Notes under the pieces: generated by a model | Databases searched by the model: none | What the model saw: the letters and a program-made list of their open reading frames with translations, nothing else | Told to the model about the DNA's origin: nothing | Shown here: in pieces, positions 54,445 to 62,552 of the stretch | Layout of the letters: each line of letters opens with the position of its first letter | Position numbering within the stretch: position 1 is the stretch's first letter | Program-made: the position numbers and the translations under genes | IMG/VR virus record: IMGVR_UViG_3300013307_000003 | Coordinates: 1-64,000 of that record | Origin: a virus | Direction: 5' to 3' (one strand) | DNA length: 64,000 nt

Positions 54445-55943
54445 ATAAGCCGACAATCTGTCTCATCACTCCCCCGAGCGTCTTCCTCTTAGACGCTCGG
54501 GTTTTTGTTGCGCTCGGCATACTCCGGGTCGGGGCGGTTCTGGAGGCAGACGGATACACCGTCGAGCATTTGGACCTAAATGGTGTCGAGAACTACGAGG
54601 AGGCCGTTCGGGACCACGCGAGCCGCACGAACGCGACGGTGTTCGGTTTGACCGCGACGACCCCGCAGATGCCCGCCACAGCCAAGATTGCAGCGGTTCT
54701 GAGAGAAACACGGCCGGATGCGAAGGTGATCCTCGGCGGTCCGCACGTCACGCTCGTAAATGCAGCACGGAAGCGAGAGGTGAAGCATGAGATCACGGGG
54801 CGCGCGGTTCGTGCGTTTGACGTTCTGGCAGAAATGTTCGATGTGCTGGTGGCAGGTGACGGCGAAGATAGCATCTTTCATGCACTCATGCCGGATGCGC
54901 CGAAGTTAATCGACGGCGACGATGCCGCGAGCAGATTGTTCCTGACGAACGACCGGCTCAACGAACTCCCGCTCCCGGCGCGTCACCTCGTGGACATGGA
55001 GAGCTATCATTACGCGATCGAGAGCCACCGCGCAACGTCGCTGATCGGACAGCTCGGATGCCCGTACATGTGCGCCTTTTGTGGGGGCCGCAACTCCCCG
55101 ATGCTGCGACGCATCCGCACCCGCTCGACCGAGAATGTGGTCGCGGAAGTGCGGCACCTCTACGAGCGGTACGGCGTTACCGGCTTCATGTTCTACGACG
55201 ACGAACTCAACGTCAGCAAGAGCATGGTCGAACTGATGGACGCGATTGCGGCACTGCAGGCGGAATTGGGCGTCGAGTTTCGGCTTCGCGGCTTCGTCAA
55301 GAGTAACCTCTTCACCGACGAGCAAGCGCGAGCGATGGTCCGCGCCGGGTTCCGGTGGATACTGATCGGCTTCGAGAGCGGTAGTCCGCGCATCCTGGAG
55401 AACATCCAGAAGAAGGCGACGCGCGAGCAGAACAGCGAGTGCATGGCGATTGCGAGGCGGCACGGGCTGAAGGTGAAAGCCCTAATGTCCATCGGGCACG
55501 CCGGGGAGAGCGCCGAGACGATCGGAGCGACGAAGCAGTGGCTTCTGCAAGAGCGGCCCGACGATTTTGATTGCACGGTGATCAGCACCTATCCAGGAAC
55601 GCCGTATTACGATGAGGCGACTGAGACCGCTCCGGGAACATGGACGTACACCGCGCCGAAGTCCGGCGACCGTCTCCACGCCTACGAGGTCGATTTTAAC
55701 CGCGTGGCGGAGTACTACAAAGGCGTGCCTGGCGATTACGTGTCCTACGTCTTCACCGATCATCTGAGCGCTGAGCGGATCGTGGAGTTGCGCGACGCGC
55801 TGGAGGCGGAAGTGCGGGCGGCGCTCGGAATTCCGTACAACGCGGGCGGCGTCGGGCTTTCGTACGAGCACAGCATGGGTCAGTCGGGGCCGCTGCCGCC
55901 GAACATCTTGAGGACAACCGAGAGGCAGTTGGTGAACGCTTGA
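54441..55943 (+). CDS. Cobalamin-binding-domain radical SAM enzyme (500 aa)
   Basis: GTG at 54441 (GTGA overlap). N-terminal B12-binding-like domain (about 1-140): ILRVGAVLEADGYTVEHLDLNG, FGLTATTPQMP and VILGGPHVTL; the usual D-x-H-x-x-G base-off ligand is not evident. The radical SAM barrel has C-P-Y-M-C-A-F-C (Cys207, 211, 214) for the 4Fe-4S cluster, FMFYDDELNV and LIGFESGSPRILENI. Class B relatives methylate unactivated carbons or rearrange sugars. A perfect terminator hairpin lies in codons about 11-22. Confidence 0.85.
   Translation: MNKPTICLITPPSVFLLDARVFVALGILRVGAVLEADGYTVEHLDLNGVENYEEAVRDHASRTNATVFGLTATTPQMPATAKIAAVLRETRPDAKVILGGPHVTLVNAARKREVKHEITGRAVRAFDVLAEMFDVLVAGDGEDSIFHALMPDAPKLIDGDDAASRLFLTNDRLNELPLPARHLVDMESYHYAIESHRATSLIGQLGCPYMCAFCGGRNSPMLRRIRTRSTENVVAEVRHLYERYGVTGFMFYDDELNVSKSMVELMDAIAALQAELGVEFRLRGFVKSNLFTDEQARAMVRAGFRWILIGFESGSPRILENIQKKATREQNSECMAIARRHGLKVKALMSIGHAGESAETIGATKQWLLQERPDDFDCTVISTYPGTPYYDEATETAPGTWTYTAPKSGDRLHAYEVDFNRVAEYYKGVPGDYVSYVFTDHLSAERIVELRDALEAEVRAALGIPYNAGGVGLSYEHSMGQSGPLPPNILRTTERQLVNA
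54473..54506 (+). terminator. Intrinsic terminator-like hairpin inside the radical SAM gene
   Basis: CCCGAGCGTCT (54473-54483) pairs perfectly with AGACGCTCGGG (54491-54501) over a 7-base loop, followed by TTTTT and GTTG. In isolation it would be called a strong terminator; it lies 30 bases into the coding sequence. Confidence 0.7.
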
Positions 55944-56971
55944 AGATCGCACTCTACCTCTCGACACTCGGCGGGAGCCCGCTGCAAGTCGGTCTCTTCC
56001 GGGGCCTGCAAGAACTCGGCCACGAAGTCACGTACTTCAATCCCGGCAATGGTTACGATCTTGTCCTGATTTTTAATCAGACCGCCCACACCCGCGAATA
56101 CATCTACCCGACGTTCCCGGACGATAGCGTGCCGATCGCATTCGTCGATTGTGCTGAGTACGGGTACTACAAGCGGCTCCCGAACATCATCCGGCACTAC
56201 GCGAACGCTTTTGCGCCGGGAAGCATGAGCCACGACACGAAGGATTGCGGTGAGCAGGAGAAACTGAGGCGGTTCTTGCAGGGCAAGTCGTTCCCCTACT
56301 TCCTGCGCGAGCACAGCAAGTACATCGAGTTTCCGAGCGAGTACCATCCGATCGACTACCCGCTCTACGCATTCTCGGTCTGTCACGATCGCCCTGACCG
56401 CGAGGAGTACTTACGCCGCGAGCAGGATTTGTTCGTAAGCTGGGGCGCATCGCACCCGTGGCGGATGCACATCACGGACGCGCTGCGTGGGTGTCACGTA
56501 AAATCGGAAATCCGCGTCCTGAATGACCAGGCAGGCGAGCAGGTTCCGAGGATGCCGCAAGACGAGTTCTTCAGCCGCACGCGATCCGCGAAGGCAAGCG
56601 TTTCCTTCGACGGCTACGGTTCCGGTTCGTTTCGGATGACCGAGGTTCTCGTGCGAACGCTCCTCCTGCAAGGGCCGCTGTCGATTCGCACGCGCGCGCC
56701 CTTAGAAGATGGTGTGACGTGCGTCGCCTACGATGTCGAGAGCGACGGTGAGGAGTTCCTCGGGACGGATGTTTGCCAGAAGCTGCACTCCGCACTTGCC
56801 GACCCAGACCGGTCGTTTGCGATCTACGAACGCGGCTACGACCACTGCATGACGCATTTGACCGAGCGCGCGACGGCGCAGTATGTGCTGGATACCGTGG
56901 CGGCGCACGATTGGAGTAAGCCGACCGAACTCGATTTAGGGTTGTTTCGAGAACAGGATGAGGTTGGGTGA
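55940..56971 (+). CDS. CgeB-like GT-B glycosyltransferase (343 aa)
   Basis: TTG at 55940 overlaps the upstream stop (TTGA). Opens MKIALYLSTLGGSPLQVGLFRGLQ, a Rossmann start of GT-B enzymes; a central FVSWGASHPWRMHITDALRG, SVSFDGYGSGSFRMTEVLVRTLL (the glycine-rich donor region of CgeB/GT1-type proteins) and C-terminal helices. Family members transfer sugars to spore, surface or phage polymers. No N-terminal signal. Confidence 0.72.
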   Translation: MKIALYLSTLGGSPLQVGLFRGLQELGHEVTYFNPGNGYDLVLIFNQTAHTREYIYPTFPDDSVPIAFVDCAEYGYYKRLPNIIRHYANAFAPGSMSHDTKDCGEQEKLRRFLQGKSFPYFLREHSKYIEFPSEYHPIDYPLYAFSVCHDRPDREEYLRREQDLFVSWGASHPWRMHITDALRGCHVKSEIRVLNDQAGEQVPRMPQDEFFSRTRSAKASVSFDGYGSGSFRMTEVLVRTLLLQGPLSIRTRAPLEDGVTCVAYDVESDGEEFLGTDVCQKLHSALADPDRSFAIYERGYDHCMTHLTERATAQYVLDTVAAHDWSKPTELDLGLFREQDEVG

Positions 56972-57252
56972 AGAAGCCAAAACTCTGGGACATCGTGCAG
57001 ATCGATTGGCTCGACAGTATGCACGTCGGCGGATGGCAGCACTTCACGGATGTAATATGGCACGAGAACGCCGAACACATGAAGCACAGTACCGTTGGAT
57101 TTCTAGCGAAGCAGTGCAAGGACAGCGTGACCGTCGTTCAGTCCCTGACTGAACGTTGGACAGACAAGCACCCAATGAACATCGATGCGCTCATGTGCAT
57201 TCCGAGATGTTCGATCACAAGCATCACGGTTCTGGCGCGAAAGAGAAAATAA
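56968..57252 (+). CDS. Protein of unknown function (94 aa)
   Basis: GTG start overlapping the upstream stop (GTGA). Opens KKPKLWDIVQIDWLDSMHVGGW, then D-V-I-W-H-E and a strand-rich end. It resembles many small phage proteins of the W-D-x-V-x-x-x-W-x-D-x type without an assigned role. Last gene coupled to the sugar cassette. Confidence 0.65.
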   Translation: MKKPKLWDIVQIDWLDSMHVGGWQHFTDVIWHENAEHMKHSTVGFLAKQCKDSVTVVQSLTERWTDKHPMNIDALMCIPRCSITSITVLARKRK

Positions 57253-57254
57253 TT

Positions 57255-57431
57255 ATGGCGACAAAGAAAGCACACCCCGGTTTCGCGAAAGCGGCGGGGC
57301 AGATTGAGAAAGGTGAGGGCGTCAGCAAAGAGCGCGCTGACGCGATACTCGCGGCGGCGAGTCGCTCGGCTTCCGCGAAAGCGAAGGCCGCTAATCCAAA
57401 ACTGAAAAAGGTTGTCAAAAAGAAGCCGTGA
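57255..57431 (+). CDS. Lysine-rich small protein (58 aa)
   Basis: Only two bases after the preceding stop. K/A/G-rich (HPGFAKAAGQIEKGEGVSKERA and ASAKAKAANPKLKKVVKKKP). The H-P-G-F-x-x-x-x start and G-x-S-x-E-x-A-x-A-I-L-A-x-x-x-R pattern is common in small phage proteins of unknown function that lie near capsid genes. Confidence 0.7.
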   Translation: MATKKAHPGFAKAAGQIEKGEGVSKERADAILAAASRSASAKAKAANPKLKKVVKKKP

Positions 57432-57949
57432 CCATGAAGACTTGCCAGATCGTTATGGAAGCCGTTCCTGACCCTTTGCGGGCAAACGTGCATCATCACA
57501 TTCCTGTCCGCGTTGAAGGCGACATGCGAGCACCTATCGCCATTTCATATTACGCGTTAAGGCACATCTCGCTAGATTGTAAAGCGTTTCCGAAGAAGAT
57601 CGGCATGATGGGCCTTGACTGGCGACTTCTGGAAGAGCGAATGGCGTACGCAGACGCTCTTTACATGTGCGTTACGCCGTGGCCGTTTCGGTGGATGTTT
57701 CATAAGTCAGCGCTAATCGTCGAAAACGCGTGGCGATGGTTTTTCATGCGCATCATCCTGACACTTCACGTATGGGGGTTGGCCGATGTGCCAGCCTACG
57801 AAATACCTTCGTGGCGACATATCGGCACGAACCAAATCAGAAAGGTCAAACAACTATGGCAATCACAGACGGAGCTAACCGCAATCCGAACGCGGCGACT
57901 GCGGGGCAACCTACGGGCACTCTGGAGGCGGGCACGCAGGCGGCGCTAA
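57428..57949 (+). CDS. Protein of unknown function, basic C-terminus (173 aa)
   Basis: GTG overlapping the upstream stop; ATG 57434 is an alternative. A beta N-terminal part (QIVMEAVPDP, VHHHIPVRVEGDM) and W-rich central helix; the last 30 residues are R-rich and overlap the next gene in another frame, so they may be poorly constrained. Confidence 0.6.
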   Translation: MTMKTCQIVMEAVPDPLRANVHHHIPVRVEGDMRAPIAISYYALRHISLDCKAFPKKIGMMGLDWRLLEERMAYADALYMCVTPWPFRWMFHKSALIVENAWRWFFMRIILTLHVWGLADVPAYEIPSWRHIGTNQIRKVKQLWQSQTELTAIRTRRLRGNLRALWRRARRRR

Positions 57950-58053
57950 GAAACAGGGGGGGCGTGGCCGGGGCAGGTGATGCTCCAGCCGGGCCGAGCA
58001 AGACGGGACCGCAGGACGCCGGGACTGCGGCGGCGATGAAAGCGCAGAAGTAA
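57856..58053 (+). CDS. Small G/A-rich protein (65 aa)
   Basis: ATG at 57856 with AAAGG upstream, overlapping the end of the previous gene by 94 bases. N/T/G/A-rich, no secondary structure predicted by eye, ending AAAMKAQK. Possibly a small decoration or head accessory peptide. Confidence 0.55.
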   Translation: MAITDGANRNPNAATAGQPTGTLEAGTQAALRNRGGVAGAGDAPAGPSKTGPQDAGTAAAMKAQK

Positions 58054-58075
58054 GAGCGCCGGATTGGGAGGGCGC

Positions 58076-58414
58076 ATGAGTAAGACCCACGACATCGACG
58101 AAGCGTACCGCATCCTTCGCGGGATGTACATGCACAGAATGGAGCAAATCTTGAGCCTATTAACGGATGCCCTCGACAGGCTGGACAAAGATATTCCAGC
58201 ACTCAACAAGGTCGTTAGCGACCTGGAAGCCAAGTCGGTCGCAGATGATGCGACAATCGCCGACCTGCAGGCACAGATCGCCGCTGGCGAGAGTGCAGAC
58301 GCCGATCGGCTGAACGCGCAGGTCGATGCTCTTGAGGCGCTTATCCCGCCTGCACCCGCACCGGCCCCGGCACCTGAAAACCCTCCACCAGCGGACGAAG
58401 CGCCGCCAGTTTAA
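58076..58414 (+). CDS. Coiled-coil protein with PA-rich tail (112 aa)
   Basis: ATG at 58076 after GGGAGGGCG. Residues 5-85 form a coiled coil (EQILSLLTDALDRLDKDIPAL, VVSDLEAKSVADDATIADLQAQ), followed by a P/A repeat tail (PPAPAPAPAPENPPP). Located between the sugar cassette and scaffold. Role unknown. The 104 bases after it hold an AGCCTC/GAGGCT hairpin and no gene. Confidence 0.7.
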   Translation: MSKTHDIDEAYRILRGMYMHRMEQILSLLTDALDRLDKDIPALNKVVSDLEAKSVADDATIADLQAQIAAGESADADRLNAQVDALEALIPPAPAPAPAPENPPPADEAPPV

Positions 58415-58518
58415 CGAAGAAGAAGCGCACCAGGAAAATAGCGCCGACCATGCAGGCGCGAAACGCATGAGACGAAGCCTCCCCGAGGCTCTAAAACGGG
58501 AGAAGGGTTGCAACGAAT

Positions 58519-59112
58519 ATGGCCGATCTCGAAGTAGCGAATCCCGCTGAAGACACCACGGCGGAGACGGTTGATGAATCTACCGGGCAGGAACCCGAGG
58601 CAGTTGTCAAGACGGAAGCTGAGCGAGCGCGCGAGGCGTATGCGGCTCGTGAGGAAAAGCGGAAGGCAGAACTCGAAGCCCTTCGCCGGGAAAACGAAGC
58701 CTACAAGCGTCGCGACGAAGAGTCGAAGGCGGCGGCGGAAGAGGCGCGTAAAGCGAAGCTCTCCGACGAAGCCCGCATTAAGGAAGAGCGCGACCAACTT
58801 GCCGCAGAAGTCGAGGGGTTCCGAATGAACGCCCTACGCGACAAGATCGGGCGCGAGTTCAACCTGCGCGACGAGATGATCCCGCGCCTCATCGGGACCG
58901 ACGAGGCGGCTATCCGTGCCGACGCCGAGGACCTTGTGCAGAAAGGTTTCACGAAGGCGCGGCCGAAGGTGGGCACTCCCACCAATCCGACAAACGACCA
59001 GGGGCCGAAGGGTGCGACCTATACCAAGGAACAGCTCTCGGACCCCGTTTTCTTTAGAGCGAACGAGAAAGACATCATGGCGGCGATGCGCGAAGGTCGC
59101 ATTAACCGCTAA
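58519..59112 (+). CDS. Scaffolding protein (197 aa)
   Basis: Directly before the capsid gene. Acidic N-terminus, then a long charged coil (AERAREAYAAREEKRKAELE, LRRENEAYKRRDEESKAAAE) and a C-terminal basic helical part (RAMREGRINR type) that would bind coat protein. The size and the D/E- and K/R-rich coil fit phage scaffold proteins of the DUF4355/GP20 type. No protease motif. Confidence 0.82.
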   Translation: MADLEVANPAEDTTAETVDESTGQEPEAVVKTEAERAREAYAAREEKRKAELEALRRENEAYKRRDEESKAAAEEARKAKLSDEARIKEERDQLAAEVEGFRMNALRDKIGREFNLRDEMIPRLIGTDEAAIRADAEDLVQKGFTKARPKVGTPTNPTNDQGPKGATYTKEQLSDPVFFRANEKDIMAAMREGRINR

Positions 59113-59164
59113 CCCCTCCTGACCCTCTCACGGGCAGGCTAACAATCGAATAGGCAGATGAACA

Positions 59165-59189
59165 GGCTCCGAGCGATCGGGGCTTTTTT
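59165..59189 (+). terminator. Intrinsic terminator between scaffold and capsid genes
   Basis: GCTCCGA (59166-59172), GNRA-type loop GCGA, TCGGGGC (59177-59183, one G-U pair), then six T. Read-through or antitermination would set capsid level; no strong promoter is visible between it and the capsid ATG. Confidence 0.6.
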
Positions 59190-59216
59190 GTTGCCTGCCT
59201 GGGAGAGTAATCGGAC

Positions 59217-60185
59217 ATGGCAAATACCAACATCACGACTTCTCAAGCCAGCGGGTTCATCCCCGAAGTCTGGCTGAACGTCGCACTCGGACGACTGCGC
59301 AACTACCTGACAATCCAGAAGTGTGTTACTCGGGACACCGATCTCGACAGCACGCAGAAGTTCAACGTCGGGCAGACCCTGCACCTGCCGAAGCGCGGCA
59401 GCCTCTCGGTCAACGACAAGGCGGAGAACCAGAACTACACGGTTCAGAACCCCTCTTCCTCGACCGTTGACCTGACACTCAACAAGCACAAGGAAGTCAC
59501 CTTCGGCGTGGAGTCGCGCGCAATCGCGACCGCCAATCAGAACGTGATCCAGGGGTACGTCGAGGACGCGTGCATCGCCCTCGCAGAACAGATCGACATC
59601 GATCTCCTGAGCCTCGTTACGTCCTTCACGGGCGGCACGATCGTCAACGCGGGCAACATCACGGAAGCGAACATCATCACCGCGTGGGGGTACCTCGTGA
59701 CCGCACAGGTTCCCGCGAGCATGAAGAAGTACGGCATCTGCGGAGTCAGCCAGGCGCAGGCACTCTTCCAGATCGACAGGCTCGTGCGCTACGACTCGCT
59801 CGGGGTGTCCAACGACATCACGAACGCGCAGGTCGGCGGCGCGAGCGGGGCCGGTCCGTTTACGATGGCGGGCGCGCTCGGCAAGCTGTACAACTTCGAA
59901 CTCGCAGTGACGCAGCTCATCCCGAACGCCGCCAGCCCGCTCTACGACAGGAATGCGTTCTTCTCGGAGGATGCGATCCTCTTCGCTTCCCGTCCGCTGG
60001 AGAACCCGGACGGCAACCTCGGCGTGCAGGCGACGGTCATCACCGATCCCGAGAGCGGGATTTCTCTGCGCCTCATGCACTCCTACCAGCACCTTCAGGG
60101 CGCGCACGTTCTGACGCTGGACGTGCTCTACGGCTACACGATGATGCGACCGACCCACGGCGTCCAGATCCAGACCGCCGCGTAA
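59217..60185 (+). CDS. Major capsid protein, P22 coat/gp5-like (322 aa)
   Basis: Follows scaffold. Opens ANTNITTSQASGFIPEVWLN with an E-V-W-x-x-x-A-x-x-x-L helix, then NVGQTLHLPKRGSL, a conserved R-G-S/D region, central helix IDIDLLSLVTSFTGGT, and C-terminal strands (GHPQ-type SYQHLQGAHVLTLDVLYGYTMMRP). This matches the P22 gp5-like coat family (HK97 fold) that uses a separate scaffold. Length is slightly below the family norm (about 350-430). Confidence 0.85.
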   Translation: MANTNITTSQASGFIPEVWLNVALGRLRNYLTIQKCVTRDTDLDSTQKFNVGQTLHLPKRGSLSVNDKAENQNYTVQNPSSSTVDLTLNKHKEVTFGVESRAIATANQNVIQGYVEDACIALAEQIDIDLLSLVTSFTGGTIVNAGNITEANIITAWGYLVTAQVPASMKKYGICGVSQAQALFQIDRLVRYDSLGVSNDITNAQVGGASGAGPFTMAGALGKLYNFELAVTQLIPNAASPLYDRNAFFSEDAILFASRPLENPDGNLGVQATVITDPESGISLRLMHSYQHLQGAHVLTLDVLYGYTMMRPTHGVQIQTAA

Positions 60186-60286
60186 GTCGTTCTCACCTTG
60201 CGCACCGGCACCCGACGGGGAAAAGCGGCGACCTACCGCAGCCGGTGCGCAACCGATTTCTTAGGTCGTTCTCTGGGGAGGGAACA

Positions 60287-60487
60287 ATGGGACTGGTGCA
60301 AGGGCCGAAGTGCCCGGAATGCAATATCGAGAAGCACCCGTGGGGATTGCGGGAGTGGAAGTGTCCGCAGTGCGGGGCGATTGGCGGGAACACCCTTGAC
60401 GACCTCGTGAAGCGGATCGAGGCGCTTGAGCAGATTGTTGCGCCTATGATGCAGAAGTCCGAAGGTCCGAAGGGTCAGGTCGCCTGA
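60287..60487 (+). CDS. Zinc-ribbon protein (66 aa)
   Basis: ATG at 60287 with GGGGAGGGA upstream. KCPECNIEKHPWGLREWKCPQCGAIGG is a complete C-x2-C-(15)-C-x2-C ribbon, followed by a short coil (DDLVKRIEALEQI). One base before the GT9 gene, whose own N-terminus is also a zinc ribbon. Confidence 0.75.
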   Translation: MGLVQGPKCPECNIEKHPWGLREWKCPQCGAIGGNTLDDLVKRIEALEQIVAPMMQKSEGPKGQVA

Positions 60488-60488
60488 G

Positions 60489-61508
60489 ATGGCTCAATAT
60501 ACCTGTACGCAGTGCCGATGGACGCTGGAAACGCCGCTCTGCCCCGGCTGCAACCAGTTTATGACCGACGACATCGAACTCGTCGAAAGTTTTATGGGCG
60601 GCGTCGATCTACCCGAGCGACCGATCACGTGGACGACGGCGTTCGGGCACTGGGGCGATGCCTTTATGTGTGCGGGCGTTATGAAAGCCATGCTCAAGCA
60701 CACAGGGCAACCGCTGTGCAATGTGCTCTACGTTGGCCCCGACCCTTCGATCGCGGATTGGTTTCGTGAACAGGAGTTTGTTTGCGACGTGATCGCGGTC
60801 AAGATCACCGGCGTGGACGTATATCCGAGGTTCTGGCAGATTGCCGCTCGCCCTGGCACGGAACCTGCCGATTGGCTTGCAGTCATTCAACCGATCGAGC
60901 CGAACCTGCCAGATCCGTGCAAAGTCACGCAGACCCACATCAACATGAAGTGGTTCCACAAACAGGCGGTGCAACTCTGGCATGACGCGAAACTGCCCGA
61001 GAGCGCGCGACGGTGGGCTCGGAACGCGAGCATTGAAAACGGTCTCGACGGCCCCGGAAAAGTAATCCACATCCATCCGGTAAGCACGTGGAGCGAGACT
61101 TCTCAGAACCACTGGCCGCACTGGAAGGCAGCGATCGAGCGCCTCCTTCTGACGACGCCGCATACCTACGTCGTGACCGGATTACAGCCCATCGACCGAC
61201 TCTGTGAGAACGACCGGCTCGTGAACATGATCGGTAAGACGCCGGGAAACATGGAGATGCTCGCGCTCTCCGAGCGGTGCGATGCGGTCATCAGCACGCC
61301 GAACAACGTCGCGCTGTGGTCGGTGATCCAGAAGCAGAAGGCGTTTTGCGTCGGGAACATGGCGTCGAAGTTCATCACGAGCTATTACACGCGGTTCCTG
61401 ATGCGCGGCGATCGCATGAAGTATATGGGCGTTGACACCGAATTCGACGACTTCCTGAACGCCGTCTATCCGTGGCTGGAAGAGGTAGAACCGTGCCCGA
61501 TTCGCTGA
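60489..61508 (+). CDS. GT9 (heptosyltransferase-like) glycosyltransferase with N-terminal zinc ribbon (339 aa)
   Basis: N-terminal C-T-Q-C-(8)-C-P-G-C ribbon (6-21), then a GT-B fold. The second half matches GT9: KVIHIHPVSTWSETSQNHWP, WKAAIERLLLTTPHTYVVTG, MIGKTPGNMEMLALSERCDAV (the loading and donor loop), ISTPNNVALW and FCVGN. LPS heptosyltransferases of this family use ADP-heptose. Here the acceptor is unknown; a GmhA-like isomerase 10 kb upstream makes a heptose route attractive. Next to the capsid gene. Confidence 0.78.
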   Translation: MAQYTCTQCRWTLETPLCPGCNQFMTDDIELVESFMGGVDLPERPITWTTAFGHWGDAFMCAGVMKAMLKHTGQPLCNVLYVGPDPSIADWFREQEFVCDVIAVKITGVDVYPRFWQIAARPGTEPADWLAVIQPIEPNLPDPCKVTQTHINMKWFHKQAVQLWHDAKLPESARRWARNASIENGLDGPGKVIHIHPVSTWSETSQNHWPHWKAAIERLLLTTPHTYVVTGLQPIDRLCENDRLVNMIGKTPGNMEMLALSERCDAVISTPNNVALWSVIQKQKAFCVGNMASKFITSYYTRFLMRGDRMKYMGVDTEFDDFLNAVYPWLEEVEPCPIR

Positions 61509-62209
61509 ACATACCCTACGTCTCGGAAATCGGGCTTGAGGTCCACATCCAAGACCCAGACCTCGATCAGACGTGGGTGGGGGTGCAGGCGGAGCGCGTG
61601 CTCGTGCAGGTGCTCGGTGAACTGCAAGCGCCGGTCGGACTGCACGGGGCGGGCGGCACAGGGAGGCAGTTCGTTCCGACGACCGAGACGCGCATTTTCG
61701 ACGGCAATGGCTATCCTGAACTACCAGTGGACGACATCGTTCCGGGCACGCCACTCACCGTGACCTGTTACGGCGCTGCCTATCCCGACGTGCTCTTGAA
61801 GTACAACGGCTACAATCGCGGCCATAACACTCTCATCCGTCCGCAGTCGTCGGGCGCGATCCTCGGGGCCTCCTACGGGCTTTCGGGCATCTTTGCGCTC
61901 GGCATCCAGAACATCAGCGTCACGACGACGTGGGGTTTCGCGGCGGCACTTCCGAACGACGTTTCGCAGGCGATCCTCGACGAGTGCACGGCGCGCATCC
62001 TGCGGTATCAGGACCTGGGGTTGGACGGCGCTGGCGAGTCGCTGAAGATCGGGAGTTTTGAGGTTGACACGAGCGGGGGCGCTAAGAACTGGATGAACTC
62101 CGCGAGCGTGCCGCAGCTTCAGAAAAATTTCGCGAACGTGATTATGGCTTACCGAAGCCGTGGCAACGATAAACTCAAGCGCATCGCGGCGGGCAAGAGG
62201 ATGAGCTGA
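61493..62209 (+). CDS. Head-tail connector-like protein (238 aa)
   Basis: GTG at 61493 with AGAGGT upstream, overlapping the GT9 gene by 16 bases. Mixed beta/alpha; begins LNIPYVSEIGLEVHIQDPDL, ends in charged helices (QLQKNFANVIMAYR-type, SRGNDKLKRIAAG). Position after the capsid gene and size suit an adaptor. Family not firmly recognised. Confidence 0.65.
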   Translation: MPDSLNIPYVSEIGLEVHIQDPDLDQTWVGVQAERVLVQVLGELQAPVGLHGAGGTGRQFVPTTETRIFDGNGYPELPVDDIVPGTPLTVTCYGAAYPDVLLKYNGYNRGHNTLIRPQSSGAILGASYGLSGIFALGIQNISVTTTWGFAAALPNDVSQAILDECTARILRYQDLGLDGAGESLKIGSFEVDTSGGAKNWMNSASVPQLQKNFANVIMAYRSRGNDKLKRIAAGKRMS

Positions 62210-62210
62210 C

Positions 62211-62552
62211 ATGGGCATCTCTGCGGCGAAGGCGAAGCGGCTCGCGACGAAGCGCATCAAGCAGAAGGGCTGTCTGACAACCATTAATGGCTCGGCCGCA
62301 GTTCCCTCTGTGTGGACGGAAGCCGGGATGGAGCGCATTCAAACCTTCCTCAGCGAGAATGAATACAACAAAGAGAGCTACGAGATACGGTTCCAGGCGA
62401 GTGCGCTCGCAAGCCCATACCTGCTCTCGAACGGTTCTGAGATCAAGCGGACGCTCGACGGATGGACGGGCGTGGTAAGGGGCATGATCCCACACCACGT
62501 CGGGAACACATTCGCAGCGGTTACGGTTCTCGTGGTGCTGACTACCAAATGA
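62211..62552 (+). CDS. Head completion/neck protein (113 aa)
   Basis: Basic N-terminus (ISAAKAKRLATKRIKQKG), central helix with EYNKESYEIRFQASALA, and a beta end (GVVRGMIPHHVGNTFAAVTV). Position between connector and tail genes suggests a head-closure protein; the small size fits. Inferred from order. Confidence 0.65.
   Translation: MGISAAKAKRLATKRIKQKGCLTTINGSAAVPSVWTEAGMERIQTFLSENEYNKESYEIRFQASALASPYLLSNGSEIKRTLDGWTGVVRGMIPHHVGNTFAAVTVLVVLTTK

Noticed and set aside
59139-60158. Minus-strand 339-codon frame over the capsid gene
   Set aside because: Antisense shadow of the major capsid gene; R/V/H-rich, no domain, no start signal.
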